64,000 bases of DNA, from contig CM048845.1 of the NCBI GenBank assembly GCA_026545225.1, forward strand, positions 29,354,001-29,418,000, read 5' to 3'. The notes beneath the pieces were generated by a model that was not told the origin of the DNA, searched no databases, and worked only from the letters and a program-made list of their open reading frames with translations. This document shows, in pieces, positions 22,776 to 32,979 of the stretch. Every line of letters begins with the position of its first letter. The stretch's first letter is position 1. Source of the DNA: Cornus controversa. Its lineage: Eukaryota; Streptophyta; Magnoliopsida; Cornales; Cornaceae. The translations under genes and the position numbers were made by a program.

Positions 22776-23428
22776 TCTTGTGAGCGTGTATATTGTATAT
22801 CAAAGTGTTGTCCAAGAGTATCACGCATGGAAGTCGGAGATGCCCAACCATGTGTTTGAAGTGGTGAATATATCCACATAGGGATGATCATCGGATATGC
22901 CCAATCATACCCCAAGTTCCATGATCGTCAGAGTTGCCCAATTATAAGGGCAAGGTCAATATATAGCCATGAATGTATGATCGTTAGAGTTGCTCAATCA
23001 TACGAGTGTTGTCGGAGTTACCCAACACCATATGATCGTCGGGGTTGACCAATTATGTCTATATATCGAATTATGACCAAAGAAATGTAAATTTCTTGAT
23101 GCTTATGTGTCTTAACTATTAAGCATGTTGTGTGGATTAAATGCATACTTATTGGATCACATTTTCATTTATTAACATGAGAGCTTGATATATGTCATGT
23201 AGTTAACGACATCATGGTTACATATCATATAGGTTAGTGTCGGGTCGATGCTTAGGAGGGTTGGGGCATTCCTACTGAGCTCGTTGATTTGCTCACCCTT
23301 TCTCCCAAACCTTTTACAAATAAGGCACCAATGACGGATGGGACATGAACATCTAAGTGGAGTTCTATGTGGCACTTTGGATTTATTTTTGGATACTCTG
23401 TGTGTGGCTATCTATGTCGGCTTGTGAC

Positions 23429-24704
23429 TGTGACGTATATATTTGTAATTGACAAATTTTGGTGTCAAAACTTGATTGATCGAGTTGTAATTTTTGTTCA
23501 ATTTTGTGTCTCGTTCATGGAAGCTTAACAACAAGTGTCTCGATACCATGGATTTGATGAGAACATCACTTAGTACAGGTATGTGAGTAAGGACACTATG
23601 TTTTGAAGTTTGGTGGGCTTAGGACTTAGAAAATATGCTTTAAAACTAAAATATGATTTTTCCAAAGTCCCACCGGTCCCCAATTTTTAGAATTGGTCAA
23701 CTTCTCTCGGACTTTTGATTTTTTACATGTCTGAAAAGTCCCACCCGTCCCCAAAAATCAGGTTCGATCCGACTTGGCTGACATGTGCAAAAATTTCCTT
23801 TTTAGTCCAAATTCATTTCCTAATCAAACCAGAACTTCTCTAAAGCATTCCTAAAGGCTTTTAACTTATTTTCCAAGTAGGATTAGGACTCCTATGCCTA
23901 TAAATACTACTCTATATTTTCTCTACAAGTGGGCTTAAACAGATTATTATTTTTAGAGAGAAAAATATTTTTGAGAGTATTTTTAGGGCAGAAAAATTCT
24001 CTTTGATTTTTCTATTTGTTTTTCTTTTGAGAGCACACACATATACACTGAGTGATCTTAGGGTGGTGCTCTCAATCTGATCGAGAGTACAGAGACTCCT
24101 ACAGAGTTATCTTATTCGGTCAGACATCGAAGCCTTTTGGTTTCTTCTACTTCTGATTAGCTACTCAGAGACTGCATCAAATCTATTTGCTAATCAGACC
24201 ATTGGATTGATGGTTCTTCGCTTCCTTGCTTGCTGAGGAAGAAAGGTGAACCGATTGCACTACGAAGGGAGCAAAATACTTGTTGAGTATTTTGGTTCTT
24301 CCAGCGACCTTTTTGTAAGGGTGGTGATGTTAGCCGGAAGTCTACAGCAGTTGGACGTGTTGTCGCAATCATAAGCCTGAGGTGTTCCGCATCAGATCAT
24401 TGATAGAGTGAAGAGGGGTGTGAGACTGAGACAGAGTCTGTTGTACTTTGCTTCATCATAGTGAATTGGTTTCCTGAGGCATGCCACCTCCCTCCATGGT
24501 TTTTCCCGTCTTGGGTTTCCACGTATATCTGGTGCATTTTTTTCTTAACTTGCACTTTATTTATTTGCTTGCTTTAATTGTTTGATTAATTGGACTAAAA
24601 ATTGAATTAATTAAAAATTAAGCAAACGAGCAAGTGATCCTATTCACCCCCCTCTAGGTTCTAAAATACTTTTTCGCAACTGCTTCCTCACCGCGCAACT
24701 CATA
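23429..24704 (+). mobile_element. Copia-type solo LTR inside LTR D
   Basis: Flanked by GTGAC at 23424-23428 and 24705-24709; sequence on both sides together (ggcttgtgacatgttgattt) matches the continuous form in LTR 2 near 13585. It holds a promoter-like region (cctataaatactactc near 23900), and the tail attcacccccctctaggttc then cgcaact. The right end reads ...CTCATA rather than ...CA, so the exact end may be off by two bases. No internal region, hence solo LTR or LTR fragment. Its second half matches 20142-20556. Confidence 0.75.
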
Positions 24705-24984
24705 GTGACATGTTGATTTTTGTTGTAATTGTAGTCAAAGTTGAATTAATAGTACTTTTGGACCTTATACATGTAATTCATATAATGACTATGAACTTAG
24801 AGGATCATATCAATGAAGTGTATGATTTGGATTAGATGTGAGGAGTTTATGAATTCATAGCATTTCATTACGTTATAACGATGTATGTATGGATTTATAA
24901 ACTTGCAATGTACTTGAATGTGAGTTGCATAGATTTAGTGAACATTTGTGGACTTTGCAAGATTTGCATTCGAAGGGTTATGAT

Positions 24985-25272
24985 GTATCGTAATCCCTAT
25001 TATGATGTATTAAAATTGAGCGATGCATCGCAGGGCCTATAACGATATATCGTAATTATAATGCATATATGGATTATAAAATAGAACATTTCACAGGATA
25101 CTACGTAACATCTGTGATGCATCATGCATTACGATGCATTGTAATTAGCATTACGATATATCGTAATTGTGTTGGAGATTTGGGTTGTAAAACAGGAATT
25201 TTCGCAGGATGTTACACAACATCTGCAATGCATTGCATCATAGCCAAAATTATGATGTATCATTATTCATGG
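24985..25272. repeat. ACGATRYATCGT palindrome cluster in LTR D
   Basis: About nine blocks such as tacgatatatcgta, acgatgcattgt, gcgatgcatcgc and tgcaatgcattgca in under 300 bp, together with a ~110-bp direct repeat (ggattataaaatagaacatt / gggttgtaaaacaggaattt, each followed by cacaggatRYtacRYaacat). Same relative place as the GTCGAC and TCGATTAATCGA clusters of sister LTRs. Confidence 0.85.
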
Positions 25273-25327
25273 CTGTGTTGGACATTTTAGCTGGGATTAA
25301 AGGTTAAGATGATTTCATTAGAGTGTA

Positions 25328-26480
25328 TGCAATACCCCGCTCCAATAAATGGTATGATATTGTCCGCTTTAGGCCTAAGCCTGCACGATTTTGCTCTTGG
25401 GTTTTACCCCAAAAGGCCTCATACCATTTAAAGAGAACATACTACATATAAGCACATCCCCTTTTTCACACCCAGGCGATGCTGGATTGAGCACCCTGTA
25501 CCCTGTCAGTGTGGTAGCTCAGCTTAGTGTCTGTTTTTGCACCAGCCCACTTACACCCATCCACAAGGGTTACTACAATTAGGGCCGCACAAGGTTCGGT
25601 TCCCTTCGGTTCCTGGAAGAACCGGAACCAGAATCGTCCCAACGGTTCCTTGTTTTTGGGAACCAGAACCAGAACCGTTGGGAGGTGGAATCGAACTGAA
25701 CCAAACCGTAGCCAATGGTTCGGTTCGGTTCGGTTCCGAACCGCGGTTCTCCGAAATATTTTTTTTTTCAATTTTACAATCTAATATATTAAATCATTAT
25801 ATAATATAATACAATATTATTGATAATAAATGTAGTTTAATCATATATGTTTGGTGTTTGTAAAATATTATCATAATATTATAATAGTAAATTAATAATA
25901 AGACTAATAACTAATATAATTATATAACTAATTTAACGGTTCCGGATCGATTCCGATTCCGATTCCTTGGAACCGTCACCTACGGTTCAGTTCGGTTCGG
26001 TTCGGTTCTGCTGGGCCTGGAACCGGAACTGGAACTGTGTTCAACGGTTCCTTGAAAAATGGAACCGGAACTGGAACCGTACCGACGGTTTGGTTCAGGA
26101 ACGGTTCCATACGATTCCGGTTCCGGTTCCTACGGTTCTTTGTGCAGCCCTAACTACAATCTACCCCCCTACGAGGCCCGACGTCTTCGTTGGCACAGTT
26201 TTGGCTGGGTTCAGGCTCTGATACCAACTGTGATACCTCGCTCCAACACATGGTATGATATTGTTCGCTTTGGCCCTGAGCCCGCACGATTTTGCTCATA
26301 GGTTTTAGCCCAAAAGGCCTCATACCATTTGAAGAGAACATACTATATATAAGCACATCCCCTTTTCCACACCCAGGCGATGTGGGATTAAGCACCCTGT
26401 ACCCTGTCAGTGTGGTAGCTCAATCCCCGGTATTTGTTTTTGCACACGCCCACTCACACCCGTCCACAAGGGTTACTACA
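25328..26480 (-). mobile_element. TRIM retrotransposon (complete, minus strand)
   Basis: Two direct terminal repeats, 25328-25577 (250 bp) and 26229-26480 (252 bp), flank an internal part of only about 70 bp once a nested MITE is removed. Flanking duplications GTGTA are perfect (25323-25327, 26481-26485). On the minus strand the right repeat is the 5' LTR: it is followed by TTGGTATCAGAGCC (26214-26227), an exact initiator-Met PBS, and the internal part ends with a purine tract, taGGGGGGTAGA, before the left repeat. No coding capacity, as is usual for TRIMs; mobility would need enzymes from another element. Reading frames within it are incidental. Confidence 0.93.
25580..26152. mobile_element. 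hAT-type MITE inside the TRIM (573 bp)
   Basis: Terminal inverted repeats TAGGGCCGCACAAGG and (complement) TAGGGCTGCACAAAG, flanked by a perfect 8-bp duplication ACTACAAT (25572-25579, 26153-26160), the hAT hallmark. The ends are packed with subterminal GGTTCGGTTC and GGTTCCGGTTCC repeats on both strands around a very AT-rich centre (25760-25930). It encodes no transposase. The opposing long frames reading Arg-Asn-Arg-rich peptides come from the repeats. Confidence 0.95.
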
Positions 26481-26699
26481 GTGTAATGGATGAGTTTACC
26501 CTCGATCTTCGGATGTCAGAAATTGGGACGTGACAACTTGGTATCAAACTATGATATCAAAGAATAATTGTGATTAGGAGCGTGGACTTGTGATTTAATT
26601 ACCCTCATATTTTCGGGAGTCGAAAATTGGGCTGTGACAATTTTGGATTACGGTATACCTTAGTCACATATTATCATGTGCTTAGAAATATGGAAAAAG

Positions 26700-26725
26700 G
26701 ATATATATATATATATATATATATT
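26700..26725. repeat. (AT)n microsatellite in copia A 5' LTR
   Basis: Uninterrupted TA run of about 24 bases within the segment absent from the 3' LTR. Confidence 0.9.
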
Positions 26726-27116
26726 TATGTATATGGGTACCTATAAAGGAGAGATAATGGTAACATTAGTTACCATGATTTAGAGGTAACATAAAATGGT
26801 TATAATCTGATCATTCCTTTGATGGGTGGGATTTAATCAAATATCTTTATATATATAGCTTGGTTCCCACTCTCACATATATGCTCCATACAGTTAGTCT
26901 TGTCCCATTCAAAGATGTGAGCGTAAGTGGAGAAAGTGGAAGACCAAAGCAGACGTGTGTGAAAAAATCTGGATACTAAAGAGCAATGGAAAGACTGTAT
27001 TTATTCACTTGATGGCTTGCTTTTGAGTTTATTAATGGCTTCCTAAGGTATGTTTAGTATGTTAATATATATGTGTGTTTTAAGTATGTATATGGATTCT
27101 GATTTAGTTTTACATG

Positions 27117-27128
27117 TGGTATCAGAGC
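27117..27128 (+). other. Primer-binding site of copia element A
   Basis: TGGTATCAGAGC, two bases after the 5' LTR end; exact complement of the initiator tRNA-Met 3' end. Confidence 0.92.
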
Positions 27129-28629
27129 GTAGGTCATACACATCTTATGACCCATATATATTATATATACTGATGACTTATATATATATCTAAAAACACC
27201 AGTTCGATCTTTCAATTCGATTGCATGTGAATTCTCAATTGTTGTAATATGGAATCGGTACAATATGCGTATATAAAGATTATTTATTTTTCTTGATGAG
27301 TTTCTTTTCTTTTTCCATTTCATACTTGGGTTATCCTATGAATTGATCTAATTTAAAAAGTCTTGATTTATGCCTTGAAATTTGACATGGTTTTCATTGA
27401 AATAGCAATTTACAATTGTTGGGGTAAATGACTCAAAACCAATGTCGGCCTGTTTATAATTGTTGGGGGAAAAATGACCTAAAACTAATGTCACCTCTAA
27501 TTCTAGAGAGACTGGGATTCATTGTTTTAATATTGGGGATATTTAATCCCAGTTAGTTTTAATGAAATGATCTCTAGTCCACAATCAAATAAATAGTTAT
27601 AAGCTATAGAGACAATATTAGTTATTCCAGTAAGGTTTTACTAGAAGGAATTGATCAATTACAATGAGGTTTTTCTCCCCGTGTCTTCAAAATACTTTAA
27701 AATTGAAATGACATTAGGTTAGACTAAATAGTTGTATTTGATCTATATTATGTGTATGTGTGTTTGTATTTAACCAGGCTAGTGCTTATACTACCTATAA
27801 CTTAGTTCATAACCTTAATTTAAGCAACATCCTCTCTCTTATGAATGTCTAAGATCTTCTCTAGAACACCCTTCTAAAAATATTTTAGATATTTACAATC
27901 CAATTTATATGTTACTACAAATCTTTAGAACCTTCCAAATAGGTTGGCAGTGCATGACATCAAGATTGACAGTATAATGACATTAGACATGACACAACTA
28001 TATTATTTTTAATATTGATCAGTTTCTTAATATAATTTGTCATGATATATTTTTTCTATTAAATATTTTGACACTATAACATCGATATATAATTAAATAA
28101 GTTATGGAAGCATGTCAAAATATTACAGAAACTGTCATTATTTTGCATATCACTATGATTAATTATTGATTGAGGATTTGATCTTATTTTGAGAAACTTT
28201 TGCTAGATTAATTGAGTGTGCTACCAAAGTGGTTCATTCATGAAATCTGTAGGATTTTCTTAGTTCAAAAGCTATATGGATCAAAATTTCATTTTTGGAT
28301 TATAACGATTAAAAATCTACCCAAAAGAGATTTTAATACAGTTCAATTAAAAAATGTCATATTGTAATATATACAATGTAAAATTTATGAATATTTTTTT
28401 TTGCCCAAAGGTGTTAAAGTTTTTATAAATTTTGCATTATTATATATTGGCTTCGTGATAAAGTGTTAAAATTATTGCATATTATATTTCAACCCAAAAG
28501 AGATGTATAATAATGCCTTCAGATTTTTGGGGCTTGACTCTTATTACTTAAATTGAATATTTTTATTTGCTTCCGTAATTATGATACTTCTGTTAATACT
28601 CATTTTTCTTTGATTGAGACATTTACTAG
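27129..28629 (+). other. Copia A leader, no readable gene
   Basis: About 1.5 kb of AT-rich sequence between PBS and the first readable gag remnant, long for a copia leader. It carries scattered short similarities to itself (tgttggggRaaatgacctaa, 27418 and 27462). A further decayed insertion is possible but I see no ends. Confidence 0.4.
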
Positions 28630-28930
28630 AACTAACAGTAAGAAATGAGAGTAAGACCTGGAGATTGTGCAGATTGTTCTTGGGCAGATGTATCTTGACT
28701 TGGCATTAAATGAAGCCAACTAAGGATAACTCTAATTATGAGGAGCGGGACAAAAATACCGCATTAAGTAATTTGTGTTTGATAGTCTATTGGGAGTTCT
28801 TATAGTGCAAAACAGTACCTAGATGTCATGGGACATAAGGTTATAGAGTCATAAAGCTTCATGAGGCTATAACTGTAAATTCATTGAAACTTTAAGTACA
28901 ATTATAATGGAGTTTACTTGACTACATTAG
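28630..28930 (+). pseudogene. Copia A gag remnant
   Basis: Frames here read MYLDLALNEAN, DNSNYEERDKN-like and AKQYLDVMGHK, then MKYNYNGVY-like sequence: the middle of a copia gag (UBN2-type) protein. Stops and frameshifts occur every 30-60 bases. The remnant is cut at 28930 by the reversed solo LTR, and the C-terminal part appears at 52430. Confidence 0.55.
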
Positions 28931-30326
28931 TGATGTTGTTTTAAAAGTGTAAAATAACTCGCAAGTGTACGAATCTATTAAAGTATAGATAGGCAAGAAC
29001 GAGGTCGAACCCAAGGGAATGCTTTGAGAAGAAAAACTAACACAAATTCAAATTAATTTAAAACTAATCTAGTTTAAAAAAAAGTTGATTGATTTGAGAT
29101 AAATTAAACTAACATGCAAATAAAATAACACAATTGAAATCAAATAAAGAAAATAACTAAAGTTTCGGATTCCACCACCATTAAATCCATGAAGCTTCTA
29201 ATATTTATTTATTAATTCCCAAATTTAGAGTAGCAATCAAGAAATCAATCTATTGCTCACTCAAGATTTAACAATAAAGCACTATAATATATCAAAAAGG
29301 TAGATTTTCCTTCGTTTCACTAGTGTAAAATTCTAAGCATCTTATGTATCCAATTTAATGAAAAACATAAGATCAAAGATTATCACTTTTAAGAGATAAA
29401 AACCCAAGCTTAGATTAATTATAATACTCTCTAACTACCACATATACATGATATAGATGGTGAAAGAACTATAAAATAATTAATCACAAGAAGCAAAAAT
29501 CATAAGCAATTAAATCACACACATGAGAATCAATTAATGAACAAAAGAACTTCACTTCATTAATGGAGGTTTCCTCCTCAACCCTAGTTGAGGAGTTTAG
29601 TTACACATGGTAGAAGAAGAAGAAGATAACAAAATAATAAAAGACATAATGAGTAAATAAAACCCGGATTGTCTCTGTCTTCTCTGCCCTGGCCTCCACT
29701 TCTTTTTTTTCCCCTCTCAAAACAGCCTCCAATTCACCTCTTTATACCCCAAGAGAATACATAAAGTCCTAATCCAATTAGGAGATAAAGTCCTAATCCA
29801 ATTAGGAGATAATTAGGATTTTCCCGCAGCCCTAAATAGGTATATTTTTTTGCTGACATTCGGCCCAAGTTTTGACCCAGTAGAAGTCCGATTCATGAAA
29901 TTTACGTGAAATACAAAAGTGTCCAGAATCAAATTTCGTTCAACCAATGCGAGAATTAAGTCAAATTGACACTCAAAAATAAGCTTTTCAATCCACTTTC
30001 CAAAACAGGATTAAAACTGGATTAAGTGTAGAATTGGGCTTCAGGCCTGTAATCTTCTTAAGCAGTTGTAATTCTCTTGAACCTCTTCTTTGGACTGATT
30101 TGAGTTAAAATATGGAGTTGAATGGACCCATTAGATGTATGATTCATATAACCTTCTTGGATATCATCTTTAAAAACCCAAAATCATGGTTTTATCTGAA
30201 ATAATCATTAAGGCCCTGAAAAAGACAGAAAATATAAAAACAAAGTAAAATTACATATAACCTATCACTAAGAGAATAAAATATGCAAATTAAGAGGCTA
30301 GAATGCGTAACATTCAATGCCGATCA
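28931..30326 (-). mobile_element. Solo LTR of TGATAAGC gypsy family, reversed (1396 bp)
   Basis: On the minus strand it begins TGATCGGCATTGAATGTTACG and ends AAAACAACATCA. Perfect 5-bp duplications ATTAG flank it (28926-28930, 30327-30331). It contains the family phrase cccttgggttcgacctcgtt near its 3' end and a promoter-type stretch. No PBS or gag next to it, so it is solo. Confidence 0.92.
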
Positions 30327-30331
30327 ATTAG

Positions 30332-30614
30332 GTTACAAATATCTATCATATTTTATGCATGGCGTATACTTGGTATATGTTGAAAGGTTGGTTCCTAGAG
30401 TATTTCACGCTTGTAGAGGGTTATAAAGAAGTCTAAATGTATAGGGTATTTTAGATCTTAACGGTTGATTGAAGTTCACCATAGTCCTTTATTAGGAAGG
30501 AAGATTCCTATAAAAGGGAATGAGTATCTTTTGTAACCAACGAATTCTATCATCTCTCTTAGTTCATTTGACTTTCAAACTTGTTCTACCCCAATACCTC
30601 AATCTTATTCCACC
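30332..30614 (+). other. Promoter-like flank left of the CACTA element
   Basis: Contains cctataaaagggaatgag (TATAAAAGG, ~30511), then pyrimidine-rich sequence. This is unlike the gag coding sequence found at the right flank of the CACTA element, so it may be part of a further LTR fragment. I cannot set its limits. Confidence 0.35.
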
Positions 30615-30617
30615 CCA

Positions 30618-30634
30618 CACTACAAGAAAATTAG
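30618..30634 (+). repeat. Left terminal inverted repeat of CACTA
   Basis: CACTACAAGAAAATTAG, preceded by CCA. Subterminal aaggctggcccaggtggcc and aggtaggcttatatagcctg motifs follow over ~250 bp. Confidence 0.95.
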
Positions 30635-31109
30635 TTTTTAATTACAGACTTTTTAAGGCTGGCCCAGGTGGCCCGTCTTAAAAAATAATTTTTACAAAGG
30701 GCCTGCATAGCCTGTTATAAAAAACCAATTAATTAAGGTAGGCTTATATAGCCTGCAATGAAAAATAGTTTCCAGAATATGCTAAAAGCGCCTTATATAA
30801 TGAGATTATTAAAGGCAGTTTGAACTGATATATATAATCAATTAATTCAAGACACTACCTCACTGTCTTTAATAATCTAAATTTTGTGCGCGAACAAAAT
30901 CTTCGCGAAATATTTCGCGCAGCATATATCCAGAGTCAACATAAAAAATTTCTCTTAGCTGTGTTGTCTGTCAGATTCCTCTCTCGATAGAACCCTCTAT
31001 TTCTCTTTCCTTTCTCTCTGGTTCAAGCCCACCAGCCCTAACCCTAGGGCTTCCCTCTCATTTTATTCCCCCATCCCCCATCTCTAATTTCTCTAATTTC
31101 AGTCCATTA

Positions 31110-31220
31110 GTACTGGTTGGTAACCGTTACCTCTCATTCCAGAGGTAGGGCTTACCTCTCGCGGCAACAAGGGACTACCGTCCAACAACCACCAGCGATG
31201 ACCTTTAGGATAGGTGATAT
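31110..31220 (+). repeat. Leader segment, diverged copy also at 36820-36925
   Basis: tactggttggtaaccgttac then ctctcattcc, agggcttacctctcRcg, gactaccgtccaacaacc, gcgatgacctt. The copy at 36820-36925 has the same order with roughly one base in four changed. Such a repeat may reflect two CACTA 5' leaders side by side. Confidence 0.7.
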
Positions 31221-32934
31221 TGATTATGGTCGTGTTCAATCTCTCGACATTGTATGCCTCGACGGTTAGTTCTTATTTATCTTCCATCTCTCTCTATGTA
31301 CACACGTATATGTACACTTTCTGTTTATGTGTGTGATTTTTGGTTTTCAATTTCTTCTATCTTTGTTTTTCCTTTTCAATTTTCAAATAATTGTTCAAAC
31401 TGTCAAACCCTAACCCCAATTTTCCCCCAAATTGGTCGAATAGGTTTGAGTTTATAGTCACTTCCTTTTTGTTGAACATTATGTTTTAAGTGGAAGTGTT
31501 CTGATTGTTTTCCCCTCTGTTTTGATTAGTGACACTTCTGCAATTGAATTTTGGGCTTTTGTTGAACAAGCACATTTGGGCATCCACATTTTGACTCTCA
31601 ATTCACAAAAATATTTTTCTATTAAGGCCAGTCAACTAATCATCTAATTTCATTCCAGTTCAGTTTATATAAAAGTGAATAATATATGTCCTTGCTTGTA
31701 TAAAGATATTTACAGATAACGGTTCAGTTACTGAGATGATATTTAAGGGTTGATCAAACTTATTCTTAAGAACTGCTAGTTTTCCCCCTTTTAATTTTGG
31801 CCACAACCCTTGAAGATTTTCTTCAATTTCAACGAATGATTCAATGAAACTAAATATAGCACACCTACGGAAACAAAAAAATAAATATATCACCCTTTAC
31901 CAATATATATATATATATATATATAACACCCCAAAAACATAAAGTAAACATATATTTCAAGCTGTTAGATCTCTAGTTTCCACTTTCCCTAATAACCCAT
32001 ATCAAAAGTCTTTACAATTCTAGATATCCATCACCCTCAACACTAGAAGCAGTTAATGCTTACCTCTTAGAACGCTTATGTCTAGGAGCTACTCCAAGTC
32101 CAGGAATTTTGCTATTGCCAAACCCCATCTCTGAAAACCATTGCCCAAAGGAAATTGCTATTTAACATTTAATAATGTCGAGAAAATGTAGAAAGGAAAA
32201 CAGAGAAAACAGAGCACATAACATGCAACACTCTTCCAGCACATCATATCATAGTTAAGGATCTTCTATTCGATGGTATATTTGAAAATTGCATTTCCTG
32301 GATGACCTCTTGCCAATTGTTAGTACATCATATCATTGTTAAGGATCTTCTATTCGAACAATTTTTATTACTTTATCTCCCTATATACTCTCTATATTCA
32401 TATATGCAAATGAAAAAAGAAGTCATTCTATTCCAAACACACTCTAATTACCACAAGCAATCAACTCCTAGACTTGGCTATATGGAGCCAAAGTTGAATT
32501 GATTTTATCTAATAAGCCATTCTCATGTACAGATTCTAACATGTAACTCTCATTAAATCAACACAATAGCTACTTCAGATAACATATGAAATTGCATTGA
32601 TGCTAAAAAAAAAAAAAATGAAGCTGTTGAGGTGCTCTGAACTCAAGAGTGTGGTAATCTCCGACCTTTTTATGCTAAAAACTGTTTGAGCATGTGTGTT
32701 TACCTTATAAATAATTCACTAACTTTGAACTCTCATCGTCCAAACTTCATGGAGAATTATGCTCAAGTTTTAATTCACGAAGATGTGATCTAACTATATA
32801 TTTATAATACCTTTAGTTAACTAGTTTGATTCATTTTCCACTTAGATTACCAATATTGTGTCACCCTATTTTAGAAATTTGTGATTTTCCCAACTCAAGA
32901 TGAACAATAAGTTGCCCAAATTATTGGGAATTAG

Positions 32935-32979
<45 letters not shown>

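Larger units (their letters stand above)
21758..26639 (+). mobile_element. Solo LTR of the Tekay/Del-like family (LTR D)
   Basis: Starts TGTAGAGATTAGGTCC, ends GGGCTGTGACA, and is flanked by perfect ATTTT duplications (21753-21757 and 26640-26644). The uninterrupted target attattttgggttacggtat is present at 55250-55270 and 59513-59533, so the empty site is directly seen. It carries TATAAATAT at 22104-22112 and a donor-like GAG|GTAGGGG at 22351. Net length without its own insertions is about 2.44 kb. A PBS-like ttggtatcaaac at 26530 precedes the true end; LTR A has the same inner copy near 7563. Confidence 0.95.
21632..27114 (+). mobile_element. 5' LTR of copia element A, split by a gypsy solo LTR
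   Basis: 21632-21757 and 26645-27114 together align with the 3' LTR at 55134-55578 (ccaaatagagaattat, ggttacggtataccttag, tggcttcctaaggtatgttt, gattctgatttagttttaca). This copy has about 150 bp that the 3' LTR lacks, between cttagtca at ~26665 and ttcctttgatggg at ~26815, including an (AT)n run and the inverted pair ggtaac/gttacc. Either an insertion here or a deletion in the 3' LTR explains it. Confidence 0.85.

Noticed and set aside
22568..22915. 115-codon minus-strand frame with His/Thr repeats
   Set aside because: Translated microsatellite within LTR D.
20142..24704. 20142-20556 and 23429-24704 as the two LTRs of one copia element
   Set aside because: They lie in different hosts (next to LTR E, and inside LTR D with its own GTGAC duplication), with unrelated DNA between.
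25466..26301. Several overlapping 80-100-codon frames on both strands
   Set aside because: They translate the GGTTC repeats of the hAT MITE and the TRIM LTR and break at element borders.
25328..26480. Cassandra-type TRIM (with 5S rRNA in its LTR)
   Set aside because: I looked for 5S promoter wording in both LTRs and saw none.
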